A stretch of 64,000 nt of DNA from Palaemon carinicauda (taxonomy: Eukaryota; Arthropoda; Malacostraca; Decapoda; Palaemonidae): contig NC_090730.1 in assembly GCF_036898095.1 (NCBI RefSeq), positions 163,822,709-163,886,708 of the forward strand, given 5' to 3'. Below the pieces are notes generated by a model. It was not told the DNA's origin. It ran no database searches and saw only the letters and a list, made by a program, of their open reading frames with translations. Shown one piece after another: positions 33,701-46,244 of the stretch. Every line of letters starts with the position of its first letter. Within the stretch, counting starts at the first letter, position 1. The translations under genes and the position numbers were made by a program.

Positions 33701-35586
33701 CCCAAGCCTCAGGTAGGGGGACGCCTCAGACTCTTTTGGCAAGCTTGGAAGCTCCACGGAGCAGATCCGTGGACAGTAACTGTATTGAAGGAGGGTTACA
33801 GGATTCCATTTCTGGAGGACCTTCCTCCGTTGATTCCAGCAAGTCAGGCGGAATGGTTGGTTCCCAAGGACCCGTTGAAGAGGGCTGCCTTGGACGAAGA
33901 AGTCTCCACGATGATGCAGAAGGGAGCTTTGGAGACGGTGAATTTCCCGGGTCCGGGGTTCTTCAGTCAACTGTTCTTGGTGGAGAAAGCGACAGGAGGG
34001 TGGAGACCAATGATAGACCTGTCAGCCCTCAACAAATATATTCGAAAGACTACCTTCAAGATGGACACCCCAGGAACAGTCATGGCGTCCTTGAGGGAGG
34101 GGGACTTTATGATTTCCATAGACCTCAAGGATGCCTATTTCCAAATCCCTATTCATCCAGCAAGCAGGAAGTTTCTCCCGGTGAAGTGGGGCACCCAGAT
34201 TTTGCAATTCAAGGCCCTGTGTTTCGGACTTTCCACGGCTCCCCAGGTATTCACGAGAGTTTTTACGACGATATCTCACGAACGGGATATTCGTCTAATT
34301 CGATACCTGGACGACTGGTTACTGCTTTCATCCTCAAAGGAAGTCTTGAATCAGCAGGGCACAGATCTTCTTCAATTATGCAAAAATCTGGGCATCACAG
34401 TCAACCTGGAGAAATCTCGCCTAATCCCGACCAACAAAGCGACTTACTTGGGGATAGTTCTGGATTCATAACAAGTCAAGGCTTTTCCATCAATAGACAG
34501 GCTGAACAACCTGGACCAAGTACTCCATCCATTCCTACAAGGGCATCCCAGAAGAGCGAAGGATTGGCAGAGGTTGATAGGATATCTGGTGTCCTTAGAG
34601 AAGCTAGTTCCACACGGAAGGCAGAACCTCAGGAGCATTCAATGGAATCTAAAAGAGAAGTGGAATCAGAAAAGCTCCCCAGACAAGATTGTTCCAGTTC
34701 TTCAGGAAACCAAGCAAGCTCTAGAGTGGTGGCAGAATCGGACACACACTCAAAAAGGGATGCCATTGTCATCCGCACCTCCGGAACTCCTTTTCACGGA
34801 TGCATCAAAGGAGGGATGGGGTGCGCATCTTTGAGGGAAGACAGCAAGGGGCAAATGGACAGAAGAGGAAAAGTCTCTACATATCAATGTCCTGGAGATG
34901 AGAGTGGTCCAAGAAGCCTGCCAACACTTCACGAAAGATCTGAAAGGAAACTCAGTGGCTCTGATGTCAGATAACGCAACAGTGGTGGCGTATATAAAGA
35001 AGGAAGGAGGATTGAAGTCCAAGAGTTGTGTGGTCTCGCCCTACAAGTCCTGAAGTGGGCGTAAAAAGAAGAAGTCAATCTGTCGGCAAGATTCATTCCG
35101 GGGAAGAAGAACGTCCTAGCAGACGGCCTCAGCAGAATGGGACAAGTAGTGGGGACAGAATGGTCCCTTCACCCAGAGGTGGCAAGTTACATCATTCAGA
35201 TGTGGGGATCCCCGGTAATGGATCTCTTTGCGACAAGGTTGAACGCACAACTCCCCGTATTCTGTTCTGTCCCAGACCCGAAAGCAGCAATGGAGGACGC
35301 CTTTCAACACAGGTGGGATGGTCTCGACGTCTACGCTTTTCCTCCCTTCGCCCTGATAAGACAAGTCCTCAACAGAGTGAGGATGGCAATCAACCTAAAA
35401 ATGACTTTGGTAGTGCCTTGGTGGCCGGAGAGAGAGTGGTTCGCAGACCTAAAAAGCCTCGCCAGTCTCCCTCCGTGGCCTCTTCCCGACAGACCGGACC
35501 TCGTGAGGCAGCCACACTTTCAGAGGTTTCACGGAAACCCTCAATTCCTTCGTCTTCACGCCTGGAGGTTATCCAGTACCTCCTGA
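33623..35586 (+). pseudogene. DIRS RT-RNase H, element 3
   Basis: RT motifs SIDLKDAYFQIPIHP, CFGLSTAPQVF and IRYLDDWLLLSS are intact in the frame 33623-34471. TAA at 34469-34471 interrupts it; the same frame resumes to TGA at 34832-34834 in the RNase H start (LFTDASKEGWGAHL), and another TAA lies near 35062. RNase H Asp motifs MSDNATVV and VLADGLSR follow, then DLFATR and AFPPFALI to 35586. At least three nonsense codons, with a frame change near 35000. Confidence 0.85.
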
Positions 35587-36598
35587 AAAGACAAGGGTAT
35601 TCGTTTAAGACAGCTAAGAGGATGTCCCTTTACTCTTCTACGGTTGTCTACCAATCTAAATGGACAATGTTCGTTAAATGGTGCAATTCTAAGAAGATAG
35701 AACCCTTAGAAGCATCAGTTCTCGTTATAGCAAATTTTCTAGTTCATCTCAGGGATAAGATGGGCATGTCGGTCCCAGCGGTTAAAGGAGTCGAGCCGCC
35801 CTTGGTCAAGTCTTTCTCTTGAAGGGCATAGATTTGGGTTCTTCCAGACACATTTCCATGCTCATTAAGAGTTTCGAGCAATCATGTCCTCCATCTTCCC
35901 CTAGGGTTCCGAGTTGGGATCTGGCTAGGGTGCTAGATATGCTTAGAAAACCACCCTTCGAACCCTTAAAAGATATTGTGGACAGGAATCTCATGCTCAA
36001 AGCTGTCTTCCTTCTAGCGTTAGCCTCAGCTAAGAGGGTGGGTGAGCTTCATGGGTTGTCGTATGAAGTAGAACATTCTAGAGGATGGAAGGAGATCTCC
36101 TTTAAGTTTGTCCCTTCGTTCGTCGCCAAAACCCAGAATCCTTCCGTTTGGGATCCTAGGTTTGAAGGTTTTACTGTCCCAGCAATTCCGAACTCAGGTA
36201 ATCAGGAAGACTTGAAATTGTGCCCTGTCAGAGTGATTAGGAAATATCTTAAGAGAACGGCGAATCTCCGTCCGGCTATTAAGAACCTTTTCGTATCCAC
36301 GGGAACAACTAAAAAGAAAATCTCAAAGAATACTATTTCTTTTTGGCTCAGACAGGTAATAATACAGGCTTATTCAAGTGTTGGGCTTTCAGTCCCAGGA
36401 AAGCCCAGAGCTCATGATGTTAGAGGCCTAAGCACCTCTCTAGCTTTTGAAAAGAACATGTCGGTAGCTCAGGTTCTTCGAGCAGGAACTTGGTCTAATC
36501 AGTCGACGTTCACCGCTCACTACCTCAAGGATTGTACGAGAAGGTCTTTGGATGGGTTTTCAATCGTGGCAGTCATCTCAGCGCTCCAACCGGTTTGA
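35580..36598 (+). pseudogene. DIRS tyrosine recombinase, element 3
   Basis: The core-binding part (VVYQSKWTMFVKWCNS, SVPAVKG) is in one frame that closes at about 35820. The catalytic part (LKGIDLGSSRHISMLIKSFE onward) continues in another to 36598, so one frameshift lies at about 35785-35820. Catalytic residues are present: Arg in ASAKRVGELHG, HxxR in RAHDVRGLSTS, Tyr in FTAHYLKDCT. Confidence 0.88.
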
Positions 36599-36825
36599 CG
36601 GCTTAAGCCCCAGGTTCAATCGCGAATTACAAATTCTCTAGGCACAAGTGTTCTTATCTTTTGTTTCCCCTTCTTCCTTTTCTCGTACCGTCAGTCGTCC
36701 GTGGAACTCTTACACAATACTGTAGTCAGATTCTCAAGTATCTTCCAAAATTCATCAAGCACAACAAGGCATTCTTTGAAGGGTAAGTGTTATTTACACG
36801 GTTAATGAGTATTTTGTGTAGTCTG

Positions 36826-38335
36826 CCAGGTAGTTGTTCACCTTTGACCTTCCTGTCGGAGGGAGGTGTCTGCCAGGTAGTTGTTCACCTTTGACCTTCC
36901 TGTCGGAGGGAGGTGTCTGCCAGGTAGTTGTTCACCTTTGACCTTCCTGTCGGAGGGAGGTGTCTGCCTGGGAGTTCACCTTTGACCTTCCTGTCGGAGG
37001 GAAGTGTCTGCCAGGGTGTTGTTCACCTTCGACCTTCTTGTCGGAGGGAGGTGTCTGCCAGAGAGGAGTTCACCTTTGACCTTCCTGTCGGAGGGAGGTG
37101 TCTGCCTGGGAGTTGTTCACCTTTGACCTTCCTGTCGGAGGGAGGTGTCTGCCTGGGAGTTGTTCACCTTTGACCTTCCTGTCGGAGGGAGGTGTCTGCC
37201 AGGGAGTTGTTCACCTTTGACCTTCCTGTCGGAGGGAGGTGTCTGCCAGGGAATTGCTCACCTTTGACCTTCATGTCGGAGGGAGGTGTCTGCCAGAGAG
37301 TTGCTCACCTTTGACCTTCCTGTCAGAGGGAGGTGTCTGCCAGGGAGTTGTTCACCTTTGACCTTCCTGTCGGAGGGAGGTGTCTGCCAGGGAGTTGTTC
37401 ACCTTTGACCTTCCTGTCGGAGGGAGGTGTCTGCCAGGGAGTTGTTCACCTTTGACCTTCCTGTTGGAGGGAGGTGTCTGCCAGGGAGTTTCTCACCTTT
37501 GACCTTCCTGTCGGAGGGAGGTGTCTGCCAGGGAGTTGTTCACCTTTGACCTTCCTGTCAGAGGGAGGTGTCTGCCAGGGAGTTGTTCACCTTTGACCTT
37601 CCTGTTGGAGGGAGTTGTTCACCTTTGACCTTCCTGTTGGAGGGAGGTGTCTGCCAGGGAGTTGTTCACCTTTGACCTTCCGGAGGGAGGTGTCTGCCAG
37701 GGAGTTGTTCACCTTTGACCTTCCTGTCAGAGGGAGGTGTCTGCCAGGCAGTTGTTCACCTTTTACCTTCCTGTCGGAGGGAGGTGTCTGCCAGGGAGTT
37801 GTTCACCTTTGACCTTCCTGTCGGAGGGACGTGTCTGCCAGGGAGTTGTTCACCTTGGACCTTCCTGTTGGAGGGAGGTGTCTGCCAGGGAGTTGTTCAC
37901 CTTTGACCTTCCTGTCGGAGGGACGTGTCTGCCAGGGAGTTGTTCACCTTTGACCTTCCTGTTGGAGGGAGGTGTCTGCCAGGGAGTTGTTCACCTTTGA
38001 CCTTCCTGTCGGAGGGACGTGTCTGCCAGGGAGTTGTTCACCTTTGACCTTCCTGTCGGAGGGAAGTGTCTGCCCGGGAGTTGTTCACCTTTGACCTTCC
38101 TGTCGGAGGGAAGTGTCTGCCAGGGAGTTGTTCACCTTGGACCTTCCTGTCGGAGGGAAGTGTCTGCCAGGGAGTTGTTCTCCTTGGACCTTCCTGTCGG
38201 AGGGAAGTGTCTGCCAGGGAGTTGTTCACCTTGGACCTTCCTGTCGGAGGGAAGTGTCTGCCAGGGAGTTGTTCACCTTGGACCTTCCTGTCAGAGGGAC
38301 GTGTATGCCAGGGAGTTGTTCAACTTTGACCTCCC
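36826..38335. repeat. 47-bp minisatellite, about 32 copies
   Basis: Unit GTTGTTCACCTTTGACCTTC + CTGTCGGAGGGAGGTGTCTG + CCAGGGA. The first three copies have GGTAG in place of GGGAG. Copies after about 38050 mostly carry GGAAGTGTC, and several have CCTTGGACC. A few short units occur near 37600-37690. Because 47 is not a multiple of 3, open frames across it cycle through all three phases and are not genes. It begins about 230 bases after the recombinase stop of element 3. Confidence 0.95.
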
Positions 38336-39065
38336 CCTTAGAAGATGTTTGTACCATACTGAAATTTCTTTTAGTGGTTGGTTGAGAAAGTTGATTGAAG
38401 GGATGGTCTTTTAAAATCACTTCCCTTGTGGCCATGTTGCAAAGTAAATCTTCCAGGAACTATTCATCTAGCTGGTATGTAATCCTAATCCTGTGGAGGT
38501 TAGAGGAGTAGAGAAAGCTAAAGAGGTAATTGAATGCTGCATTCTTACTCTTGGTGGTGTCCTTGCTCATGCTCTCCATCCTCGGGAGAATATTACTTGA
38601 TATCCTAGACACTTATCTACCTCAGGTGAGAGGAGAGCCCTGAACAAGAAGTTTCCCCACTTTGATCCTGCATTTGAAGTTCGTTAGGCAATTGCTCAGG
38701 CCTCTTAATATCCAAGTGTCTGATTATCAAATCCATCGCTTCCCCAAACAAGGGTTTATCCTCTGCTGCCCTGATGAAGCAGTTGCCTACCATATTGGCT
38801 TGATCTCGAAGCCTCCTTGCTTATAGCAGCAGGAGCTTATTTAGGCGTAGGTAGTGGAGAATTTCTCAAACGAAAGGACTCTGTAATATAAGTTGGGAAA
38901 AGTTGCCATCTAGCACCTGTATGAATTAGTTGATTAATGAGGTTTTTGTATATGTAATTGGGTTGTGCTGAAACAAATTTATATTATGCATTGATTCATA
39001 CCAGTAAATAATAAATAAAAACTATGTGTAAAGGATTATTTTAAAGTTACAATTTCCTCTTTCAG
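38336..39065. other. Non-coding stretch, possibly old DIRS debris
   Basis: Short open pieces near 38820-38885 look faintly like DIRS gag (GEFLKRKDSV) but are too degraded to claim. Otherwise nothing. Confidence 0.3.
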
Positions 39066-39230
39066 CTGCAGCTGCTGCAAAACACCAAAGTTTTGAATTG
39101 GATCTGGAGGTTAGAAGTAAACTTCTTCACCAAGAGCACATTTCATAATTACAGGTGTATATTTTTATACTGGAAATGTAAATATAATCATTAAAATTTT
39201 GTTAATAAAATAGTTTTATTTATGCATTTT
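39066..39230 (+). other. Candidate terminal exon with polyadenylation signal
   Basis: TTTCCTCTTTCAG ends at 39065 and AATAAA lies at 39204-39209. It could be the 3' UTR exon joined to the donor at 23700. One frame (from base 3) reads AAAAKHQSFELDLEVRSKLL and onward to a stop near 39148, which looks protein-like, so it may instead be the last coding exon of another + strand gene. Transcript data are needed to choose. Confidence 0.4.
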
Positions 39231-42200
39231 TTTTTATTATTTTGGACCCATTTTGATACTAGATATAAATATAATAAATGCAGCATGATTAACAAGTGAA
39301 CTAGCATATGACATGAAAGAAAGCCTCTATATATAGTACTGTACATTCAACTTGATAAAGCAGTAATGAAAGTCATATATTAACAAATATTGTTCTATCA
39401 AGGTAACTAAAGTATGCATCCTTTGTTAACTCAAGATATCAACTAAACTAAATATAGAAGATTCATAATAATTAAATGACAAAATTAATGTCGGGTAACT
39501 ACCTATTATAATACAAGATTAACCCCTTTACAAAAGTTGTAATTTCTCGATACATTACACAATTAGTAAGTTCTCGTCTCCTGTAACACTCGATTCATAC
39601 TTCCTAGAGACAACCGATATAATAATTCACAACGCTGATCAATTCTCCAAGTTTAGATATCTCAAAATCAACGATATCAAGATAATCGTTGCCCCATTCA
39701 ACGCCTGAAATATGATCCTAAAAAAATTAAAAATGATAATCTGACAATGTCAAAAATTTAATTTGAAAAATATATACCTGTGAAAAGCAAGCCTCAAGGT
39801 CCATTTGAGCACAGATCCTGTAAAGAATTCAGTCACTTCCTTTGTGCATAATCTTGCTAAGTAATGTAGGCCTACTTCCTTCCACAAAACCACCTCTTGT
39901 TAAGCACAAGGATGAACTAGAAACTGTATTGCAAAATGCACAGCATTGCCAACATCTGTTGCAATTATCAATGTAAAAATAAAAACTGCATTTTCCCTGA
40001 AAGATCTAAAATCATTACAATGCAATATATCAATGCACTTTACAATCTCTCAATAATCTAACATCCTTAAGGTGTACATAGACTACATGAAATGAAAGCA
40101 ATTATTTAAGTCTCACAGCCATGAGCAGACAGTATATCTATAATTCCTAAGTAAATGGAGCATGCAATTACTACTAATTCACTATTCATTATTCAGTCTA
40201 CAATGTATAAAGTCTATTGATATTACAACTGACTTATTTTACCAAGAAACCTGCCACCCACCACTCTAACCATCCATCACATAAAATACAGTGACAATGA
40301 AAGAGTAGTTATAAATGCATAAATATCTGTTTAGGGTAGAGATGCATAAATTTTTACGTAAAATATTTTAGTATATACCTTTGAAGATTATTGGTTGCAG
40401 AAGTAATGTATATAACTACGAAGATTCTTTAAATACAAAAGTATAATTGCTTTACCAGGAATATATTAAACGCATGGTTAAATTCCCCCATCAAACGGAA
40501 ACTGCATTATTGGCATTCTTTCTCACAACACAATCATTAAATCAATATAATAACATCAATGAAAGTAAAGTTCAAATTTGACAAACATCCAAGAAAGCCT
40601 ACCAGTTCATATAAATCCAACCCCACAGGATTTTTGCAATAGGAAAAATGTGAAAAAACCTAACATTAACACTGTCTTATGGAGAGAAGTCTAACACGAT
40701 GTAAGGGCAAGTAATCACTAAAAATTGCCACAATTCCTTGAATTATGAACAATGAAGTTTTGTTATACTCAAACTTCCACTTAGAAAATCATACACCTTT
40801 CCTTGGGTGTGCATGTCCCTTTGAAATACATTAGGGGCTTTGTAATAACATTCATAGTGGTATAATTAGTGACAAGCAAACAAAAAAAGCAAACTACTAA
40901 AAAAGAAAGATATTAAGGTTATAAAAATAAATTTTATCAATATTTGAAAATTTCCTAACAAAGAATTTCACATTATGAAACTATAATACTTAATTTACAA
41001 CTGATAACTAAAGCATTACAAAAGGTACAGCAGCACCGAAAATCAGTCATGGAAAACAAAAATTACCATTGGAGAACTATGTAAGCCTATCAAAATATAA
41101 ATGTATAAAACATTTTTAATGTTTAAAAAAGCTCAAGTTAATCCATGAACATAATCTGACAGTTATGAAGGTCATATCTACAACAGATTTTCAATTTAGT
41201 ACTGAAGTCTAAATCCATCAATTTTCCTGTTAAAAAATCACAAAAGAATAGTATACAGACCATGTTAATGCCCTTCTGCTACATTTTGTGAAGTTAGCAA
41301 CAAAAGAGAACAAATGGCTGTAATTTTGAGAAAGATTTAACAATATTGTAATCATAATTATCACCAAAGGCACAAGTTTCCGCACTTTTTTTCAACACGC
41401 ACGCCCAAATTTTCTTTCACTTGAAATTGTAAGTAAAAATAACTAGAAACCCACCAATGCCAGGTTAAAATTTGCATCTCAATGGCAGAATATCCAAGTA
41501 TTTTCATAATTATGCTTCAATAATGATCATACATATTATGGCTGCAAGAGTGCATACATGTAGAATTTAAGATGGATCCACAGTATCAAAGTGTATACTG
41601 TACAGCATTATAATCTACTTGCATCCTTACCAGTTTTCAAATAGTCAACTACAGTATTTTTATGATAACCATATTTTCAAAATTGGTATACTCGACACTC
41701 CCAGCCTTCACAAATTACACATTAATCGACATCCCCAGCCTTTACAAATTAAACATTAAGCTTCACACATGGAGCAAAGATTTTCACTGGCTGTACCTTT
41801 ACAAAGGACAGTACTGGAACACATTCATCTTTCCTATACAAAGCATATGATAGCATGTATTAAGAGTTAAGTAGAAATGAGGACAAACTGCATCATTTAT
41901 TACCACTGTACTTACAAAATAGGTATTACATATTAAATTTACTTTAATTTACTGGGTTCTCATCTCTATTAAATATGTATTTTGAGTAAAAACTCTACAC
42001 TAGAACAAAATGAACAAGTAAAAATTTATACTTATGCAAATTCATTACCCATATCTAAAAAGAAATCACTGATTCAGCTGGGTATACCTATCAACCATAG
42101 AAATCACAACTGAAAATAAATCACCACTGCATAAATGTATATTTATGATGTACAATAATACCTAGATGCCCTTTTTATGAATTCAAATATACTCAATCCA

Positions 42201-43606
42201 ACTGCCAAATGATTCAAAATTTTATGGAAGTCAGTTGAAATAATTTATCTTACCCCCAAAAAAAATATTTAACCAGTCCCTGAATTCTTTGGAAATGAAA
42301 GTAAAAGCTGCTTACCCAAATTTTGGTTCACAATCTCATTGCCAATGACTTTAAAGCAAATATAATACTGGTAAGCTGATAAGGAATGAGAAGCTGGCAG
42401 CATAGTTTTGTACAACCTAGGATTTCATATTTTCTGCACATCTGTTTTTCCTTTTATAATTAACAGTTCATTTGATTAATTATACTACTGAGGACAAATA
42501 CAACTCTTAGAGGACTACTTCTGTCACTGCTGCTTTCTTGAAGGAAAGAAAGCAAGAAAAGACTTGAAACAAAAGAAACTAACTTTCAACTTCCACAATG
42601 ATTACAATTCCATGCTACCCATTTTCTCCCTGACACAGGGCTGTACAAAATAATCATCTCAAAATTGCTAGAATCTCAAGTCAAACCAAACATCCTCATT
42701 TACAGTAAGAGGTAAAAGACTAAAGATTTAAATTTGTTACGTTTGATGCTCAACTAAATTAAAACTAAAGTGCTGTAACCTCACATTGTCCAACTCTACT
42801 TTCCGCTTTGTGCTGAATAGCCAACACAGCCATTTCTCTAATCTTCATTAGTAAAGCCTTTACTTTAAAAAATTGTGTCGACTACCTAATAATTTCTTGC
42901 GTTCATAGCCAATGTTAGCTGATATCAGGATTACCTTCTAAGACATTTTCAAAAAACAGTTAATAAATTTTTCATACTTTAGAACCATAATACCTGTAAA
43001 TAGACTAAACAATGGTTGTATAACAGACGAGTCACACAAAATTTGTTCCCACGAGTTGGTCACTTTGTGCTATTTCAATCTTTCAAATGCAAATTAGTTT
43101 TATATAAAAAGAAATTAAAAAATGTCAATATAACAAAGGCTATTTTGTTTAAATGTGAATTATATGAATAAAGAAAATAGAACACTTAAAACTAAGCACT
43201 TTCATAAACCTTAATTAAACATACTAATCAGATAAAAACTTTTTTTTTTTTTTTTTGTGATCATCAGACAGTAATTTATATTTGGCAGCTTATATAAGTA
43301 AAAATACATAAATATTTTCATCTATTGAAAACGGACTATTTTACAACAAAATTGCATATTTTGTGTTCATTCACACATAGAATTACAGTGCAGTATAAAT
43401 AACTGTACATAAAATCAATAGACAATACAGTAATTGATGAGATTCAAGATATCAAATCACAGTTAAAACTACAGAGAATATTCTTTACCACAATAGGTAC
43501 TTCTCATTTACAGCATCCCATTTTAAATATAATGTATAGTATATGAATTGGAGAAAAATTCAGGACATCCTATGTATCGTAATTACAGAGTATGATACGT
43601 AAAATA
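39231..43606. other. AT-rich intergenic stretch
   Basis: More than 4 kb of about 70% A+T with no coding exon, RNA gene or terminal repeat recognised on either strand. It lies between the last + strand exon and the - strand glycosyltransferase-like gene, and could include a long 3' UTR of the latter. Confidence 0.4.
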
Positions 43607-44337
43607 GTACCTCGGTTTATGAGTTTAATTCGTTCCGGGAGCAAACTCATAAACTACAATGCTTTTATTCTAAAACAATTTTTATAAGAAATAAAGGAAA
43701 TTTACTCTATGCATTCCATATATATGGATATACACTCATTTTTACAAGGCTGTAATGGAATTTAGTGAACAAATTATAAACCCTCTCAGAATTGAATCAA
43801 AATTAATCATTCACAATAAAATAAGAAATAGTGTACTGTACAGTATTGATAAATTAACTTGCACTTTACCTTCGAGGAGAGTTGTGGCTGGTATGAGGAC
43901 AAGGTAGGAGGGAGTTAGTAATTGGAAGGAAAATCTCCCTCCATGAGCATTCTGGTAAAATATCGGGAGTCGTCTCTCTTGAACGACATTCACTATAACT
44001 GAATCACACTTAATTTATGCTTTATGGACATTTGGTAATCTTATTTTCTTATTCTCTTACATTCAACTTCCACAAGGAACCTATCTACATATAACAGCTT
44101 TTGCTTTTCTTTAAAATAGCATGAAAATAGGGTAAAAATCACATGAAACACTGCAGGTTTGCGTATGGACACCGCCTGACTGTTTTCATGCTAGTTTCCA
44201 TATTACTTATCACCAAAAATATGCATAAGCAAGGAAATTTTAGTGCGCAGACCAATACAATGCTCGTAAACCTATTTCAATTTTTATGCTCGTAAACAGA
44301 TTTGCTCATATTCAGAATCATTCGTAAACCGAGGTAC
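43607..44337. mobile_element. TA-flanked MITE, GTACCTCGGTTTA ends
   Basis: GTACCTCGGTTTATGAGT at 43607 is inverted at the right end (GTACCTCGGTTTACGAATG on the - strand from 44337). TA flanks both sides (43605-43606 and 44338-44339). No transposase. The style is Tc1-mariner/pogo-like; the interior is AT-rich. Confidence 0.7.
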
Positions 44338-44339
44338 TA

Positions 44340-44898
44340 CTGTATTGAAGTTCCAGAGATTCACGTTTCATACATCAAAAATCAGGTTCATGGGTATTGT
44401 AATCATTCAAGAAAAATCACAAAAACTCACTCCATACATAGAATCTTGTTACCTCAGAAGTTGAGCACAAAGTATCTAACAGTGTTTAATGTAAGGAGAG
44501 TTTTTATTATTTTTCTTAAATGATCAAGAACCTGATTTGCAATGTATGGAAACTGAATATTTGGAACTACATGAAGTAGTATCAGAAGAAAATGCAGTCA
44601 GCAGAAACAGAATAAAATTGTCATAATGGTAGAAGCGTGTCTTGCCGTTCATTTCGTAGATTTCCCCAAATACAGTAGTGACATAAATGTGTTGACTAAA
44701 AAAACAAATTTTCTTGAAATTACATACAATAACACAGTAGATGAAACAGACATCTAGTACATTGGCAAAGGATAAATATACTATACCCAAAAAGAAGGGT
44801 GGGACAAACTGAATTAACCAGACAATGGAAAGATGTAAAGGACTAGTATAGCTCTAGAAAAGAAGGTTTCACTGATGTCATAACTATTACTTGACTTG
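44340..44898. other. Non-coding stretch
   Basis: AT-rich; no feature recognised between the two MITEs. Confidence 0.4.
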
Positions 44899-44902
44899 TT
44901 AA

Positions 44903-45205
44903 CCCTTTTGCCCTCAAAGGACGTACTGGTACTTTTCACAAAAGCCATCCCTTTACCCCCATGGACGTACCAGTCCGTCCTTGCAAGAAAATGCTATAAA
45001 AAATTTTTTTTTCATATTTTTGATAATTTTCTAAGAAAGTTCAGGCATTTTCCAAGAGAATGAGACCAACCTGACCTCTCTATGACAAAAATTAAGGCTT
45101 TTAGAACAATTTAAAAAAAAATATACAGCAAAATGTGCTGGGGAAAAAAATAACCCCCTGGGGGTTAAGGGTTGGAAATTTCCAAATAGCCTGGGGGTAA
45201 AAGGG
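44903..45205. mobile_element. piggyBac-like MITE (303 bp)
   Basis: CCCTTTTGCCCTCAAAGG at the left and CCCTTTTACCCCCAGGCTA (- strand) at the right, with TTAA on both sides (44899-44902 and 45206-45209). Subterminal inverted pieces occur (GGACGTACTGGTAC then GTACCAGTCCGTCC). No coding capacity. Confidence 0.72.
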
Positions 45206-45209
45206 TTAA

Positions 45210-46244
45210 TAATAAACTATGTTCTCTGCACCAAGTAGAACATGAAAGTGTGATAGAAGTATTGTTAAAATAAAATTTACATGAAACATTCAAAAGTAAC
45301 TCTAAGCAAACGCATAAAACAATGTATATGCAACACAATAATATAGAACATTCTCATTTCTTAAAAATATAAAAGCTTAATAAGAAAAAGATTTCTACAC
45401 AGCAATAATAAAGTAAATAAAACGATTGGTTAGTGTCTCACCATAATTTGGGGAGAGAATGAGAGAGCATAACCATGAATGATAAAGATGATTTCATTAT
45501 TCATTGAAATTTAGGCAACAATTACCTTACGAATACTTTAAGAATGGCTTGACGGGGCAAGAATTACTTAATCAAGAAATGTCTACTTAATGTGCTAAAA
45601 ATTACTTACAGTAAAATTTCAAAACATTTCCATTATTCCAAAGATAAAATGAATCTCTGCGAACAACAATGATCAGGAAATTTCACAGCACTGTATTTCC
45701 CTTACTCAACCTGTTAGACTTTTGGGTCTGTTTGTGACCTAACGTTGATCCAAATAGATTACCAGGGAACAAAAGTACAAATCATGGTTAAAGAAGGTGA
45801 TAAGCCAATGGCACTCGATAGTCATCTGCCAGTCATCTACATACCCACCGAAAGGGGCTTAATTTCACAAAGAGACCAGTATTGCAGTAAACATGTTGTA
45901 TACTGTTTAGCATTCATTGTTGATCACCAAGAGAAACACTGGATATAAATTAGCCCTGCATAATATTCAACGTTATATTTATACGTGCAAGATTCTTAAT
46001 CTCCTAAAACACATAATATTGAGTAGCCAAAAACTTTTATATCAGTACAAATGTTCCAATAGCAATCGTACTGTATTGACAAATCTGTCAATATTTATTT
46101 TACTTTGAACATGTTCAAGAGATTTCCAACAATAAAATTCGTACAATACACATAATCACAGCTTCCTGCTTTATGACAACCTCCTGCACACTTTCCTTTT
46201 CTAGCTTAATTAATTTCTACTTACCCAATTGGTTTTGACATAAA
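45210..46244. other. Non-coding stretch
   Basis: AT-rich; no exon or repeat that I could support. Confidence 0.4.

Larger units (their letters stand above)
30946..36830 (+). mobile_element. DIRS element 3 (family B), decayed, 3' end missing
   Basis: The order gag, RT-RNase H, tyrosine recombinase is clear from 31309 to 36598, but each gene has stops or frameshifts. The 5' untranslated part appears to start near 30946 (GTTTGTTCCAACACAGAGAC). No inverse of this is found after the recombinase. Instead, about 230 bases past the recombinase stop, a 47-bp minisatellite begins, so the internal complementary region and right repeat are absent or displaced. Boundaries are approximate. Confidence 0.85.

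Noticed and set aside
36826..38335. CRISPR-like array
   Set aside because: The repeats are directly adjacent with no unique spacers, in a eukaryotic genome.
36928..38414. Several overlapping frames with repeats such as FTFDLPVGGRCLPG
   Set aside because: A 47-bp minisatellite cycles through three phases; open frames are a by-product, and no start or family supports a protein.
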